A DNA stretch of 47,734 nucleotides from contig NZ_JARXWB010000048.1 in the NCBI RefSeq assembly GCF_029892425.1, positions 1 through 47,734 of the forward strand. The letters are read 5' to 3'. Source of the DNA: Bradyrhizobium sp. BR13661 (lineage in GTDB: Bacteria; Pseudomonadota; Alphaproteobacteria; Rhizobiales; Xanthobacteraceae). The position numbers and the translations under genes are program-made. Below, one piece after another: positions 24,769 through 34,056 of this stretch. Under the pieces are notes generated by a model. That model was not told the origin of the DNA and did not search any database. It worked only from the letters and a program-made list of their open reading frames with translations. The first letter of the stretch is position 1. Every line of letters begins with the position of its first letter.

Positions 24769-25099
24769 ACAGTGGAGGCACGTCATACAATAATGATCGT
24801 GTCGGGCAATCTTGCGGGAGATCAAAAGGATGGAAGGCTTCAGTTATCCCGCGGCGTGACGCATGTCGCCGCTCGGTGAAGCGTTCCCGCATGGAAAGTG
24901 AGGGCGGGACGTAGCGGGTCTTATCGTCAAGATTTGAGAGGACGCAGCCGTTGAACGAATAACGTGGGCCATGAAGGCGCAGTGCCTGATCGCTCTGCTG
25001 CGGTTCGCCGCGGGGGCTCAGCCGGACCTGCCTTCGCGGGTGCCGAGCCGGATCGGCGGCCGCAATGTTGAACCGTATCGTATCGTCCCGGCCGCCCAC
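24769..25099 (-). repeat. copy of the mgtA upstream region
   Basis: On the minus strand this block is similar over more than 300 bp to 29250-29608, the region before mgtA. Shared stretches include CTTTCCATGCGGGAACGC and TTTGATCTCCCGCAAGA. At the CTGT at 24772-24769 the similarity jumps from the mgtA 5' side to the sequence just after mgtA (32270 onward). It is not a gene itself, although an open frame happens to run through it. Confidence 0.7.
24812..24825. promoter_or_regulatory. FixK-type box, copy in the mgtA-less locus
   Basis: TTGCGGGAGATCAA is the exact reverse complement of the box at 29556-29569 and fits TTG(A/C)-N6-(T/G)CAA. It would drive the small membrane gene ending at 24476. 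Confidence 0.4.
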
Positions 25100-25189
25100 G
25101 CTGTCTGGCTGTTCGTATCGAAAATTATTCGCAGATGAGCAGCGGGCCAGACCCCTGGGGGCCGCTGCCGATCCTCCCAGGAGGCTAAT

Positions 25190-26240
25190 CTAGTCGTCCG
25201 TTAAGAAGCCTGTTTGACGGGCCGGGTGGCCAGCTGCGGAGCGCCAAAGGGCGATCAGAATTGAGGCCAGCAGATCCCTCAGCCATGCGAGGACGCGGCG
25301 GAGGTTGTGGCCAACGGCAGTGAGAATGACGTTGATGGCGTCGCCGTCACGGCCCTTGAGATGGCAGCGGCCGAGATGGCCGTCGCTCTTCATGTGACCG
25401 ATGATCGGCTCGATGGCGGAGCGGCGGCGGAGTTCACGTTCGATCGCGCCGAAGACACCGCGCTTCTGCCCGGAGATGAAGACGCGACGCGGGCGCTCCG
25501 TCGTGTGGCCGCGATATCCCTTGTCGACATAGGCGCGCTCGATGGCGCATCCGGTCAGCTTCTCGGTCGCCTCGATGATACTGCCGAGCGTATGGCCATC
25601 GTAGGGATTGCCGGGGAGAGATCGAGCGTGGAGCACGAACTGGCCGCCCGGGGCGCGGCCGTTGGTGGTGACGATCGACGCCTTGACGCCGAACTCGTAA
25701 GGCGCGGACGCCTTGCCCTTGCCGATGCATTCGACCTCGGGAGCGTGGAAGGAATAGAGCTTCCAGCCCCGCTGGCGCTGCTGCTGCGATCTGATCTGGC
25801 TCGCGCGGGCCAGCGGGGCCTCGAACACCGCTTCGAGCTCGGGGCGACCTTCGATCTTGCGGCGGATGTCACGGATGATGCGGCCGAGCCGGCTCTTCAG
25901 CAGGCGTAATTGCCGCTGATGGCGCTTGAACTGCTTGGCATGGGCATAGCGCGCAGCCATCATCGCAGCTCGCTCGGCGATACGTCGGTACGACTGCCGC
26001 AACTGCACGCCGTGTTTGCGGACCAGCCGGTTGAGCCCTTCGATAGCCGCATGCAGCAGCTTGGCATCGGTCGGAAACGTGATGGCCTTGGGCTGCACCG
26101 TGGTGTCCACCGTGACGCGCTTGAGGTCGCGCGGACGCAATGCGCCTGTGTCATGCGCCACACGCAGACTCTCCGCGAGCAGGAGCTCAAGCTTGTCACC
26201 CAGGCGCTTGCGCCAATGGCTCAGGTCCGAAAGTGATATG
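25190..26240 (-). pseudogene. 5'-truncated IS5/IS1182-like transposase
   Basis: The frame 25190-26275 encodes the C-terminal two-thirds of a DDE transposase. It begins in SHWRKRLGDKLELLLAESL and keeps the first Asp (VDTTVQPKA), the second Asp (YVDKGYRGH) and the Glu region (SAIEPIIGHMKSDGHLGR). The usual N-terminal ~100 residues and the left inverted repeat are missing, replaced from about 26240 by unrelated sequence. Without its left end the element cannot move. Confidence 0.8.
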
Positions 26241-26295
26241 ATTATTTTAAGCAGCGCTGACGACGTCGGGGGCACGAGTCCAGGAGAACCCAGCC

Positions 26296-26772
26296 ATGAA
26301 AAATTTGGCGCTTATCATAACACTCATTGTCCTCGCGATGACCCCCCCGGCTTCGGCCCGAGGCTCAGTCAGCACGCGAAACGACTGGTCGACATTGTCC
26401 GCTGACAAGCTTCAGCATTTACCCGCACCAATCGGCTCTGCCATCCGCGCAGCTCAGAAGGCTTGCGGAGATGACGAACCCAGGGCTCGAACCGGATTTC
26501 TACGATATCTCCGAGCAGAGATTGGGCAGCAATTTGTGTCGCTCCACTTCGATCAATTCCATTGTGCGCAACCTTCTGCACTGTGCAGTTCTGCGGGGTG
26601 CATGCATCGTATCTTCTTGACCGATGAAAGGGGGCAGACCCGTGAGGTGTGGCAGGCCCAAACGCACGAAATCGATATGGATGACAAGGCGGGACGGGCT
26701 GCCGTCAACGTGAATTGTGGCGATTTCTGCGCCTCCAGGCTGTTATGGAACGGCAACGGCTTTTCGAGGTAG
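26296..26772 (+). CDS. secreted hypothetical protein
   Basis: 158 residues from the ATG at 26296, with AGGAGAA upstream. A signal peptide (MKNLALIITLIVLAMTPPASA) precedes a mature domain with six cysteines (ACGDD, FHCAQ, LCSSAGC, NVNCGDFC), probably disulfide-bonded in the periplasm. I do not recognise a family. It starts just beyond the IS remnant, so its native promoter may have been replaced. Confidence 0.7.
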   Translation: MKNLALIITLIVLAMTPPASARGSVSTRNDWSTLSADKLQHLPAPIGSAIRAAQKACGDDEPRARTGFLRYLRAEIGQQFVSLHFDQFHCAQPSALCSSAGCMHRIFLTDERGQTREVWQAQTHEIDMDDKAGRAAVNVNCGDFCASRLLWNGNGFSR

Positions 26773-26848
26773 CCGTTCGATCTTTGCAAGGGCGAGCACG
26801 CCAGAACCGAGGCGCGGAATCCGCTCTGCACCTCACCTCTTGCAATCG

Positions 26849-28513
26849 CTAAGCCCCCGCGGTGGCGAGCTGGAATATCCGCACAAGCACCAAACCGCCG
26901 GCGACGAGGAGATAGCCGCGCAGGACGATCATCCACACCCGACTGAGCACGCTGAGTTGGGCCGGAGGCAGCTCACTAAGCGGCGGCATTCGCCAATTGT
27001 CGTACACGTCAACCTTTCGTTTGGCTCGCTTTGGCCAGGCGCGCGCGGCAGACGGGCGACGCGAAAGCTCGAATATTTTTGCGCCGATGGTCAGTAGGCC
27101 GCCAAGAATGCTTCCGCCAACCAGGATGCCCACGATCCATTGCTCGCCCATGTCCGGAAAAAGCACGGAAGCCGTAAGAATGGTCGACAGCAGCACCAGC
27201 ACCGCGATAATGGCCCCGGTGAAGAGGTTCAGCATCCGCGAATTCGCCCAGGGGCCTAGGACCGCCGTATCGTTGCATAGCAGCAGCAGGAACACCGTCG
27301 CGCTCGGCAGCAACACGCCAGCCAGAGTCTGGACTGCGTTCGTCAACAGCCCGAGCGGCGTTCCCGGCGTCAGCACGAGGACAGCGGCCACGATGATCAG
27401 TGCGAAATAGACGCCATAAAAACCCTTCGCGTCCGACGGCCTGCGATGCAGTGAATGCTTCAAGGAAAATACGTCGCCGATTGCGTAAGCAGTGGACAAC
27501 GAGACCGCGGCAGCGCCAACAATACTGGCGTCCAGTAGGGCGAGCGCAAATAGCACTGCTGGTAGACGACCGGCATATTTCTCCAAGCCGACCGCCGTAC
27601 CCAACGCATCGGTATAATTGCCGAACTCAGGTCGTCCCGTGAAAATCGCCGCCGAGAAGCTGATCATCGCCACCGCGCCCAGGATAACGAGCGCGATGCC
27701 CAGGCAAAGATCCCAGCGCTCGTATTGGATGAAGCGCGGCGTGATCCGTTTGTCGATGAGATAGCTTTGCTGGAAGAACAGCTGCCAGGGCGCAACCGTA
27801 GTGCCGACGACGGCGATGATCAGCAGCATGACCTCGCTGAGATTGCCGTCCTTTGGCATTTTCGGAACCAGGAAGTCAGCCGCGATCTGCTCCACCGGCG
27901 GATGTACCATCAAGACGACTGGCACCAGCAGCAGGCTGCCGAAGACCAGGACGATTGCGAACCGCTCGAAACGGCGGAAGTTTCCAGTGCTGACAGCGAG
28001 CATTACGATCAGGGCAGATGCCAGCACGCCCCAGAACTGCGACAGGCCGAGATACCGCAAGGCCAGACTGATCCCGATGAATTCGGTGACGAGCGTCAGT
28101 GCGTTCAACAGGAACAAGTCTATCACGCTGAACGCACCCCAGAACTTGCCGAAGCGCTCAAAGATCAGCCGTGCATGACCGACCCCGGTCACCGCGCCAA
28201 GGCGCACCACCATCTCCTGGTTCACATAGAGCACCGGGATCAGCAGCATCAGCGTCCATAGCAGGGTCGTTCCGTAATTCTGCCCGGCCTGCGTGTAGGT
28301 GCCGAATGCGCCGGCATCGTTGTCGCCCACCATGACGATGAGGCCCGGTCCTAGGATCGCGATCAGCGTTCTCCATCGCGCCCAGAATCCCCTCCGCGGC
28401 CCATGATCATGGTGCCGGATGGTGCCGAGTGCGCCATGGATATCGCCGATATGGGCCTCGTCGAGCACGGCGGCCCGGCTGACCTCCTTGTGAGCAGGAT
28501 TCATGATGTTCAT
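26849..28513 (-). CDS. Nramp-family divalent-metal transporter, NRMT-like
   Basis: 554 residues from the ATG at 28513 with 11-12 membrane helices in the LeuT-like fold. The TM1 metal motif normally DPGN reads VGDNDAGAFGTYTQAG, keeping an Asp. The TM6 motif normally MPH reads VAPWQ, so the metal-binding Met is gone. Loss of this Met is the feature reported for Nramp-related Mg2+ transporters (NRMT). The nearby mgtA supports a magnesium role, but the substrate remains an inference. A long cytoplasmic C-terminal insert (KIFELSRRPSAARAW) precedes the last helix. Confidence 0.85.
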   Translation of the reverse strand: MNIMNPAHKEVSRAAVLDEAHIGDIHGALGTIRHHDHGPRRGFWARWRTLIAILGPGLIVMVGDNDAGAFGTYTQAGQNYGTTLLWTLMLLIPVLYVNQEMVVRLGAVTGVGHARLIFERFGKFWGAFSVIDLFLLNALTLVTEFIGISLALRYLGLSQFWGVLASALIVMLAVSTGNFRRFERFAIVLVFGSLLLVPVVLMVHPPVEQIAADFLVPKMPKDGNLSEVMLLIIAVVGTTVAPWQLFFQQSYLIDKRITPRFIQYERWDLCLGIALVILGAVAMISFSAAIFTGRPEFGNYTDALGTAVGLEKYAGRLPAVLFALALLDASIVGAAAVSLSTAYAIGDVFSLKHSLHRRPSDAKGFYGVYFALIIVAAVLVLTPGTPLGLLTNAVQTLAGVLLPSATVFLLLLCNDTAVLGPWANSRMLNLFTGAIIAVLVLLSTILTASVLFPDMGEQWIVGILVGGSILGGLLTIGAKIFELSRRPSAARAWPKRAKRKVDVYDNWRMPPLSELPPAQLSVLSRVWMIVLRGYLLVAGGLVLVRIFQLATAGA

Positions 28514-28548
28514 TGTGCATCCCCTGAACTGGCGGGATCGATGTTCGA

Positions 28549-28866
28549 CTAAACGGCGATCTGCTCGAGCGCAGCCACTTGCCCGCCGCCCGGAACGAGG
28601 CGCGGAGCGCTTAAATACGGCAGCTCGCCTTGATTGCCGGGTGGCTCGTCCGCAATGGCCGCGAACTCCCACCGGCACTCCAGGCGCCCTCCATCAGAGG
28701 TAAGCGACCAACGGCAGACCAGCGCCTCGCGCGGACGCTGGGCCTGCGGGCGACCAAAACCAAGCCGGTTGTCGTTGGTATAGATTGGGGAAAAACCAAC
28801 CGCTGCGCTCCGCAGGCCGTTCGGCCGTTGCACGCCACGCCGGATTTTTGCGAATTTCTCGAACAT
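28549..28866 (-). CDS. small hypothetical protein upstream of the Nramp gene
   Basis: 105 residues (MFEKFAKIRRGVQRPNG...), with GGAGGTGAG ideally placed before the ATG at 28866. The core ALVCRWSLTSDGGRLECRWE, with two CRW motifs, is a pattern frequent in Bradyrhizobium small proteins. There is no signal peptide. It lies 35 bp upstream of the Nramp gene on the same strand and is probably co-transcribed. Its function is unknown. Confidence 0.65.
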   Translation of the reverse strand: MFEKFAKIRRGVQRPNGLRSAAVGFSPIYTNDNRLGFGRPQAQRPREALVCRWSLTSDGGRLECRWEFAAIADEPPGNQGELPYLSAPRLVPGGGQVAALEQIAV

Positions 28867-29555
28867 CGCTCACCTCCACCCCGCGCTCGGCGACGGGATG
28901 GTGAGCATGGCGGGTCGCTAGGCGCGACCGGCAATCCTCACGCGGCCGCAGCCGACACGATCGATTCTGAATTTCTGCGGCATCACGGGCCCCGTAACGG
29001 GGCGGGTCATGCCAGAGATGCTACTGCCCATGGTTCTTTCAGGAGTCTCTCGACTCCGCTCGGATTGCCTTTGGTCCTCAATGCGGTCCAGAACGATCTG
29101 GTTCCAACCACAGATCGGCCCGTACGCCTGTTGTCGGACCCTGTCAAGCAATTTGGCTATCCCCCCTGGAGGATAGGCCGCATCCGCCATGGAGGATCGT
29201 TTGCGAGGCGACTGGACCGTCTGGACCGCTGCTCATCTGCGAACAATTGTCGATACGACTGCGACGAGCGGACAGGCAGTCGGCGGCCGGACGAAGCGAT
29301 ACGGTTCACATTGGGCCGATCTGGCTTTTGCACCCGCGCAGGCAGGTCCAACTCAGCTCGCGGCGAACCGCCAAAGGGCAGATCAGAAGAGCACCAAACC
29401 TTCATGCCTCACGTCGAGACCATCCGTTCACCGCGACATCCTCTCAAATCTGGACGACAAGGCCCGCCGCGCCCCGCGCTCACTTTCCATGCGGGAACGC
29501 CTCCGCCACCGGCCACATGCCGCTAAGCCGCGGGATAGCTGAAGCCTCCATCTGT
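28867..29555. other. long divergent intergenic region before mgtA
   Basis: Open frames here (e.g. 28918-29190 minus, 29189-29542 plus) lack ribosome-binding sites and domains. The right half, 29250-29555, is the block duplicated at 25099-24830. Its conservation without a stable reading frame suggests a regulatory leader for mgtA. Confidence 0.45.
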
Positions 29556-29569
29556 TTGATCTCCCGCAA
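29556..29569 (+). promoter_or_regulatory. FixK-type box upstream of mgtA
   Basis: TTGATCTCCCGCAA fits TTG(A/C)-N6-(T/G)CAA, the FixK2 box form. It lies only 17 bp before the first ATG of mgtA (29587) and 59 bp before the second (29629). The spacing therefore favours initiation at 29629 if this is an activator site. The exact box is kept in the duplicated locus. Confidence 0.45.
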
Positions 29570-29586
29570 GAGAGCCAGACCCCATC

Positions 29587-32259
29587 ATGATTGTATGGCT
29601 CCCGCTGTCCCGGCTGGTGGATACACCCATGCACTTGCTATCGAAGCCGACGAAGACGATTGATCGCCATGGTGCTGGTGTGGCGGCAAACGACGGCTGG
29701 CTCGCGGCAATAAGCCGCCTTGAGCCGAGCGAAGCCTGCACGAAGGTGGGTTCGACGCCGGAAGGACTCTCGGCTACTGAAGCTGCGACGCGGCTGAAGA
29801 AGCTTGGACCTAACCTGGTCGCCCGGGAACGCAAACCGACCATTCCCGAGGAGATTTGGAACCGCGCGCGCAACCCTTTGAACGCCTTGCTCTTGACGCT
29901 CGCGGTGGTCTCTTTTCTCTTGGGAGACGTTCGCGCTGCCGTCGTGATCGCTGCGATGGTCGTGCTGGCGATCACGACCGCCTTTATCCAGGAGCACCGG
30001 TCGAACGAGGCCGCAGCCCGGCTGCGCGCCATGGTTCACACGACCGCAAGTGTCAGGCGCGGACCTGTCCGAGCGGATGACCCCTTCACAGAGATTCCAA
30101 TGGATCAACTCGTGCCGGGGGATGTGGTGCGGCTCTCAGCCGGGGATATGATCCCGGCGGATCTGCGCTTGCTCGAGGCCAGGGATCTGTTCGTCAATCA
30201 GGCCGTCCTGACCGGCGAATCCATGCCTGCGGAAAAACACGGCCAATCCAGCACGTCCGCGTGCGAGGACCCCTTCGACCTCCTGAACGTCTGCTTCATG
30301 GGCGCGAACGTTGTTTCCGGGTACGGCACCGGCGTGATCTTGCAGACCGGTCGGAACACCTTCTTCGGCCAGCTCGCCCACGAGATTGCTGGACGCCGCG
30401 TTCCGACCGCCTTCGACCAGGGCATCAACAGGTTCACCTGGCTGATGATCCGCTTCATTCTTGTGATGGTTCCTGCCGTTTTCCTGATCAACGGCCTGAC
30501 CAAGCACGATTGGCTGGAGGCGTTGCTTTTCGCGGTGGCGGTGGCCGTCGGCCTCACGCCCGAAATGTTGCCGATGATCGTGACGGTTAATCTCGCCAAG
30601 GGCGCGATCGCAATGTCGCGCAAGAAAGTGATCGTCAAACGGCTGAATGCCATTCAGAATTTCGGGGCGATGGACGTCTTGTGCACCGACAAGACGGGCA
30701 CGCTCACCCAGGATCGAATTATCCTCAAACGGCACATCGATATCGAGGGAAATGACTCAGACGAAGTGCTCCTGTACGCGTTCTTGAACAGCCATTTCCA
30801 ATCCGGGTTGAAGAACCTGCTCGACAAGGCAGTGCTTGCACACGCTGAATTCGATGAACGATTGCGGGTTGACGGCGGCTATTCGAAAGTCGACGAAATC
30901 CCCTTTGACTTCACACGCCGGCGCCTCTCCGTGGTCGTCAGGCGCGACGGCACGAAGCATCTGCTCATTTGCAAGGGCGCCGTCGAAGAGATTTTCGCCG
31001 TTTGCTCAAAATACTGCCTGAACGGCGAGGTGGGCCGGCTCGACGGAACTCATTTCGTGGCAGCCAAAGAACAGACGAGCAGCCTCAATTCCGACGGATT
31101 TCGCGTCGTCGCGGTAGCCTACAAGGAAATGGAGCCGTCGAAGACGGTGTATTCGGTCGAGGACGAGGCGGACCTGACGCTTCTTGGATACATTGCCTTT
31201 CTGGATCCTCCGAAAGAGAGCGCAATGGAGGCGATCGCGGCGCTCGCGCGGAAAGGCGTGCAGGTCAAGGTACTCACGGGCGATAACGAGGTCATAACGC
31301 GCAAGATCTGCCACGAGGTTCAACTGGAGGCAGGTGAAATTGTGCTGGGCAGCCGGATCGGCCAGATGACCGATGCCGAACTGGCCGAGGTCGCCGACCG
31401 CACGACCGTTTTCGCCAAACTGAACCCCGAGCAGAAGGAAAGGGTAGTACGAGCCCTTCACGTCAAGGGACACGTGGTTGGATTCCTCGGCGATGGCATC
31501 AACGACAGTCCAGCCCTGAAAGTTGCTGACGTCGGCATCTCGGTGGATACCGCGGTCGACATCGCCAAAGAGTCAGCAGACATCATCCTGCTCGAAAAGA
31601 GCCTTCTCGTCCTTCAGGAAGGCGTAACGGAAGGTCGTAAGGTGTTCGCGAACATCACGAAATACATCAAGATGGGCGCGAGCTCGAACTTCGGGAACAT
31701 GTTCAGCGTGCTCGGGGCAAGCATCTTCCTGCCGTTCCTGCCGATGGCGCCGATCCAGGTCCTGACGAACAATCTGCTTTACGATTTTTCACAGACGACG
31801 ATACCGACCGATAATGTCGACGATGAGTATGTGGCTTCACCGCGAAAATGGGACATCGGCAACATATTCAAGTTCATGATCTTCATCGGACCGATCAGCT
31901 CGATATTCGATTACGCAACCTACGGCATGATGCTTTTTGTGTTCGATGCCTGGAATAACGCGCCGTTGTTTCAAACCGGCTGGTTTGTCGAATCGCTGCT
32001 GACGCAGACGCTGATCATTCACATTATCAGGACGGCCAAGATTCCTTTCATCGAGAGTCGCGCAAGTCCCGCGCTCATTACGACGACGATCATCATTTGT
32101 ACGATCGGCATGACGTTGCCCTTCACTTGGGCTGGAGCTGCCCTGGGTTTCGTGCCCTTGCCGTGGACCTACTGGCCGCTGGTGACCGCCATGCTGCTGA
32201 TGTATGCAGTCCTTACGCACTTCGTCAAAGTCTGGTTCACACGAAGGTGGGGCCTCTGA
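29587..32259 (+). CDS. mgtA: MgtA-type P-type Mg2+ ATPase (P3B)
   Basis: 890 residues from 29587; the ATG at 29629 would give 876. Domains in order: cytoplasmic N-terminus, two helices, actuator with TGES at ~209, the P3B signature VGLTPEMLPMIVT, DKTGTLTQ (phosphorylated Asp at ~368), nucleotide-binding domain, GDGINDSPALK at ~635, and the C-terminal helices with NNLLYDFSQTTIPTDN. All catalytic motifs are intact. MgtA imports Mg2+ down its gradient using ATP. The gene is followed at 36 bp by a small membrane protein and faces the Nramp gene. Confidence 0.93.
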   Translation: MIVWLPLSRLVDTPMHLLSKPTKTIDRHGAGVAANDGWLAAISRLEPSEACTKVGSTPEGLSATEAATRLKKLGPNLVARERKPTIPEEIWNRARNPLNALLLTLAVVSFLLGDVRAAVVIAAMVVLAITTAFIQEHRSNEAAARLRAMVHTTASVRRGPVRADDPFTEIPMDQLVPGDVVRLSAGDMIPADLRLLEARDLFVNQAVLTGESMPAEKHGQSSTSACEDPFDLLNVCFMGANVVSGYGTGVILQTGRNTFFGQLAHEIAGRRVPTAFDQGINRFTWLMIRFILVMVPAVFLINGLTKHDWLEALLFAVAVAVGLTPEMLPMIVTVNLAKGAIAMSRKKVIVKRLNAIQNFGAMDVLCTDKTGTLTQDRIILKRHIDIEGNDSDEVLLYAFLNSHFQSGLKNLLDKAVLAHAEFDERLRVDGGYSKVDEIPFDFTRRRLSVVVRRDGTKHLLICKGAVEEIFAVCSKYCLNGEVGRLDGTHFVAAKEQTSSLNSDGFRVVAVAYKEMEPSKTVYSVEDEADLTLLGYIAFLDPPKESAMEAIAALARKGVQVKVLTGDNEVITRKICHEVQLEAGEIVLGSRIGQMTDAELAEVADRTTVFAKLNPEQKERVVRALHVKGHVVGFLGDGINDSPALKVADVGISVDTAVDIAKESADIILLEKSLLVLQEGVTEGRKVFANITKYIKMGASSNFGNMFSVLGASIFLPFLPMAPIQVLTNNLLYDFSQTTIPTDNVDDEYVASPRKWDIGNIFKFMIFIGPISSIFDYATYGMMLFVFDAWNNAPLFQTGWFVESLLTQTLIIHIIRTAKIPFIESRASPALITTTIIICTIGMTLPFTWAGAALGFVPLPWTYWPLVTAMLLMYAVLTHFVKVWFTRRWGL

Positions 32260-32295
32260 CATACCCCTACTGTTCGAGTCGATGCGTGACGCAAA

Positions 32296-32556
32296 ATGCT
32301 TAACACTCAGGGTTCTACTGCCACGTTGGGGCGACTGGCCTTTCGGTTGGCGGTCATACTTGCCCTGTCCATGCTCTGGTCTGGAGACGCACCTGCGCGA
32401 GCGGCGAGCCTGCTCAGCTGTTTGCTTGGAGTTGTCGTGCTGTGGATCGCCTACATCGAGAGAGAGAAGTTTGCCGGTTCTGGTCTTACCCGTTGGCACG
32501 AGGGCGCTTTTCTCCTTGCTCTCGGAGGTACGCTGCTGATTTGGTTTGGCCGCTAG
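32296..32556 (+). CDS. small two-helix membrane protein downstream of mgtA
   Basis: 86 residues (MLNTQGSTATLGRLAFRLAVILAL...) with two membrane segments separated by a charged EREKFAGSGLTRWHE loop and ending LLIWFGR. It follows mgtA on the same strand and has a shortened relative at 24476-24682 that also sits behind an mgtA leader. This suggests a fixed partnership with mgtA, perhaps as a small regulator of the pump. No known family (for example MgtR) is recognised. Confidence 0.65.
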   Translation: MLNTQGSTATLGRLAFRLAVILALSMLWSGDAPARAASLLSCLLGVVVLWIAYIEREKFAGSGLTRWHEGAFLLALGGTLLIWFGR

Positions 32557-32745
32557 GTCTCCCAGTCGGACGTTCTTACGCCACCCTGGGATAGCGCCAT
32601 GGCCGGAAGGCCGCCATCGGAGGCTCATGCGGACGCGGCAACATTCGCCTTAGAGTGCGATCGCCAAAAACGATGTGACCCATGCCCATCGCGGCCGAAT
32701 GAGCCTGCTGTCAACGGACATCAAAGCGGCGAGCTGCGGCCTGCC

Positions 32746-33012
32746 TTACAAATATTTCGAAATCAGCTTGAAATCTCTCAACGCAGCCTGTCCCTTCTGG
32801 CCGTGCGTCTTGAAGGACCGTTCGAGACTGTGGCTGATGTGGTCATGGATCATCGTCTTCTTGGCGCTTTCGATCGCGCTCTCGACCGCCTGCAGCTGCT
32901 GGGCAATCTCAGCACAAGGTCGATTGTTTTCGACCATTTCGATGATGCTCTCGAGATGACCATTGGCGCGTTTCAGTCGCCTGGCAATTGCAAGATGAGA
33001 ATGGTCACGCAT
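32746..33012 (-). CDS. CsoR/RcnR/FrmR-family metal-responsive repressor
   Basis: 88 residues from the ATG at 33012, an all-helical DUF156 protein. Candidate ligands are H4/H6 at the N-terminus, C33 (NNRPCAEIAQQL) and H58/H61 (IHDHISH), closest to the His-Cys-His-His set of RcnR-type nickel/cobalt sensors. The RRLKRANGHLESI helix supplies the family's DNA-contact Arg/Lys. No matching efflux gene adjoins it. A GC-rich dyad upstream is the likely autoregulatory site. Confidence 0.82.
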   Translation of the reverse strand: MRDHSHLAIARRLKRANGHLESIIEMVENNRPCAEIAQQLQAVESAIESAKKTMIHDHISHSLERSFKTHGQKGQAALRDFKLISKYL

Positions 33013-33053
33013 TGTTTTTTTCGCTCCTATCGTTGTAAGGGTATAACATTCAT

Positions 33054-33073
33054 CCTCCCGCGGGGATAGGAGG
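33054..33073. promoter_or_regulatory. GC-tract dyad upstream of the CsoR/RcnR-type gene
   Basis: CCTCC-N10-GGAGG encloses CCCGCGGG, 42 bp upstream of the start codon. Family operators are G/C tracts flanked by inverted repeats, so position and composition fit autorepression. Confidence 0.45.
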
Positions 33074-33447
33074 GCACTTGACTCGCGATGAGGGGCGCGC
33101 ATATGGGCGATCGGGCGATAAGGAACGTTCCATTGCGGCCGCCATCATTGCATACAGTGGTCCGTGGCAGTCTTCGCAATGGTAGCGCGTCCCTGATCTA
33201 TCCGGCCCGGCCTGCGTGGTAGCTTGTCGCTATTGCGACGGCCATAGACGTGAGAATCGGCGCGCCGTAGAAAAGCGGGCCTTTAGCTCACGGTCCTGCC
33301 GCAGGAAGCGGAGGGGAGATGAGTGACCTTCAAGACGGTTGCACGATACAAGCCGGTTGGTTCCCAGCGCCGGCGCGCGGAGCTTACCGCCTAGGTCACG
33401 CTCCCTCGATCCGGCCTGGCCGTTGGCCTAAGCTGTGAGGCCCGAAG

Positions 33448-33684
33448 ATGATCAACGCAGCCATTTTGGAGGCGCGACGCTGGGGAGCGATCGGTATGCT
33501 TCGCTTGGCCAGCCGAATACTCCGCTGCGCAATGATGCTTCATCGAACTCACCGGATTTCACACGGCGGTCTGCTGGCTATCTTATCGGGAACACGCGTG
33601 CTGGAGCGGCTTGGAGCTTGGTTGGCTCTCGGGCATCGGCGGAAGCGAGCAGAGCGAGGTCTTCGAAGTAACCACACCAATTGA
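33448..33684 (+). CDS. possible small basic protein
   Basis: 78 residues from an ATG at 33448 with GAGG 8 bases upstream (MINAAILEARRWGAIGMLRLA...). It has an amphipathic or hydrophobic N-terminal half and an Arg-rich C-terminus. There is no family and no conserved neighbour. It is the only plausible gene in the 33.1-33.8 kb stretch and could still be spurious. Confidence 0.3.
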   Translation: MINAAILEARRWGAIGMLRLASRILRCAMMLHRTHRISHGGLLAILSGTRVLERLGAWLALGHRRKRAERGLRSNHTN

Positions 33685-33813
33685 TCAAGCCTTCATCCGC
33701 CCCTCTGCACCGAGACCCGGATTGGGAGCTGGCATGGGATTCAAGCACCAATAGCGTCAGTGACTGGCGGGCTTGGCACAATTGAACAATGGTGCGAACC
33801 TGGGTCCGTGGAA

Positions 33814-34056
33814 CTATCTAATATCGGCCGGGCCGCGGCAAGCGCGCGTTTGGGGATCGCGAACGCGGCCCCTACCGCAACCGAGCTCGCTCGTGGATCC
33901 AGTGGACCCGGGCATGCTTGATGCCGAAGACGCCGCACCGGTCGTCGCAGCGCTTTGGAAAGCTGGCTTGGTCTGAAACGATCCCGCAGCCTCGCCTTGC
34001 GATCCGGTCGCTGCCGTGACAGCCACGATCGACAGCAAGTAGCTGATGCGACGCAT
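33814..34056 (-). CDS. small secreted protein with CGxGRVRDPxTxxCRGPADxR tail
   Basis: 80 residues. A signal peptide (MRRISYLLSIVAVTAATGSQGEA) is followed by a Ser/Thr/Ala/Gly-rich linker and a short C-terminal motif, LGCGRGRVRDPQTRACRGP, with two cysteines. This tail occurs in many small Bradyrhizobium secreted proteins of unknown function. The low-complexity linker suggests a flexible periplasmic or surface peptide. Confidence 0.6.
   Translation of the reverse strand: MRRISYLLSIVAVTAATGSQGEAAGSFQTKPAFQSAATTGAASSASSMPGSTGSTSELGCGRGRVRDPQTRACRGPADIR

Noticed and set aside
28918..29190. 90-residue minus frame in the mgtA upstream region
   Set aside because: There is no ribosome-binding site before its ATG and no recognisable pattern.
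32768..32781. FixK-like TTGAAATCTCTCAA
   Set aside because: It lies inside the coding sequence of the CsoR/RcnR-type gene, near its 3' end, with no promoter role likely.
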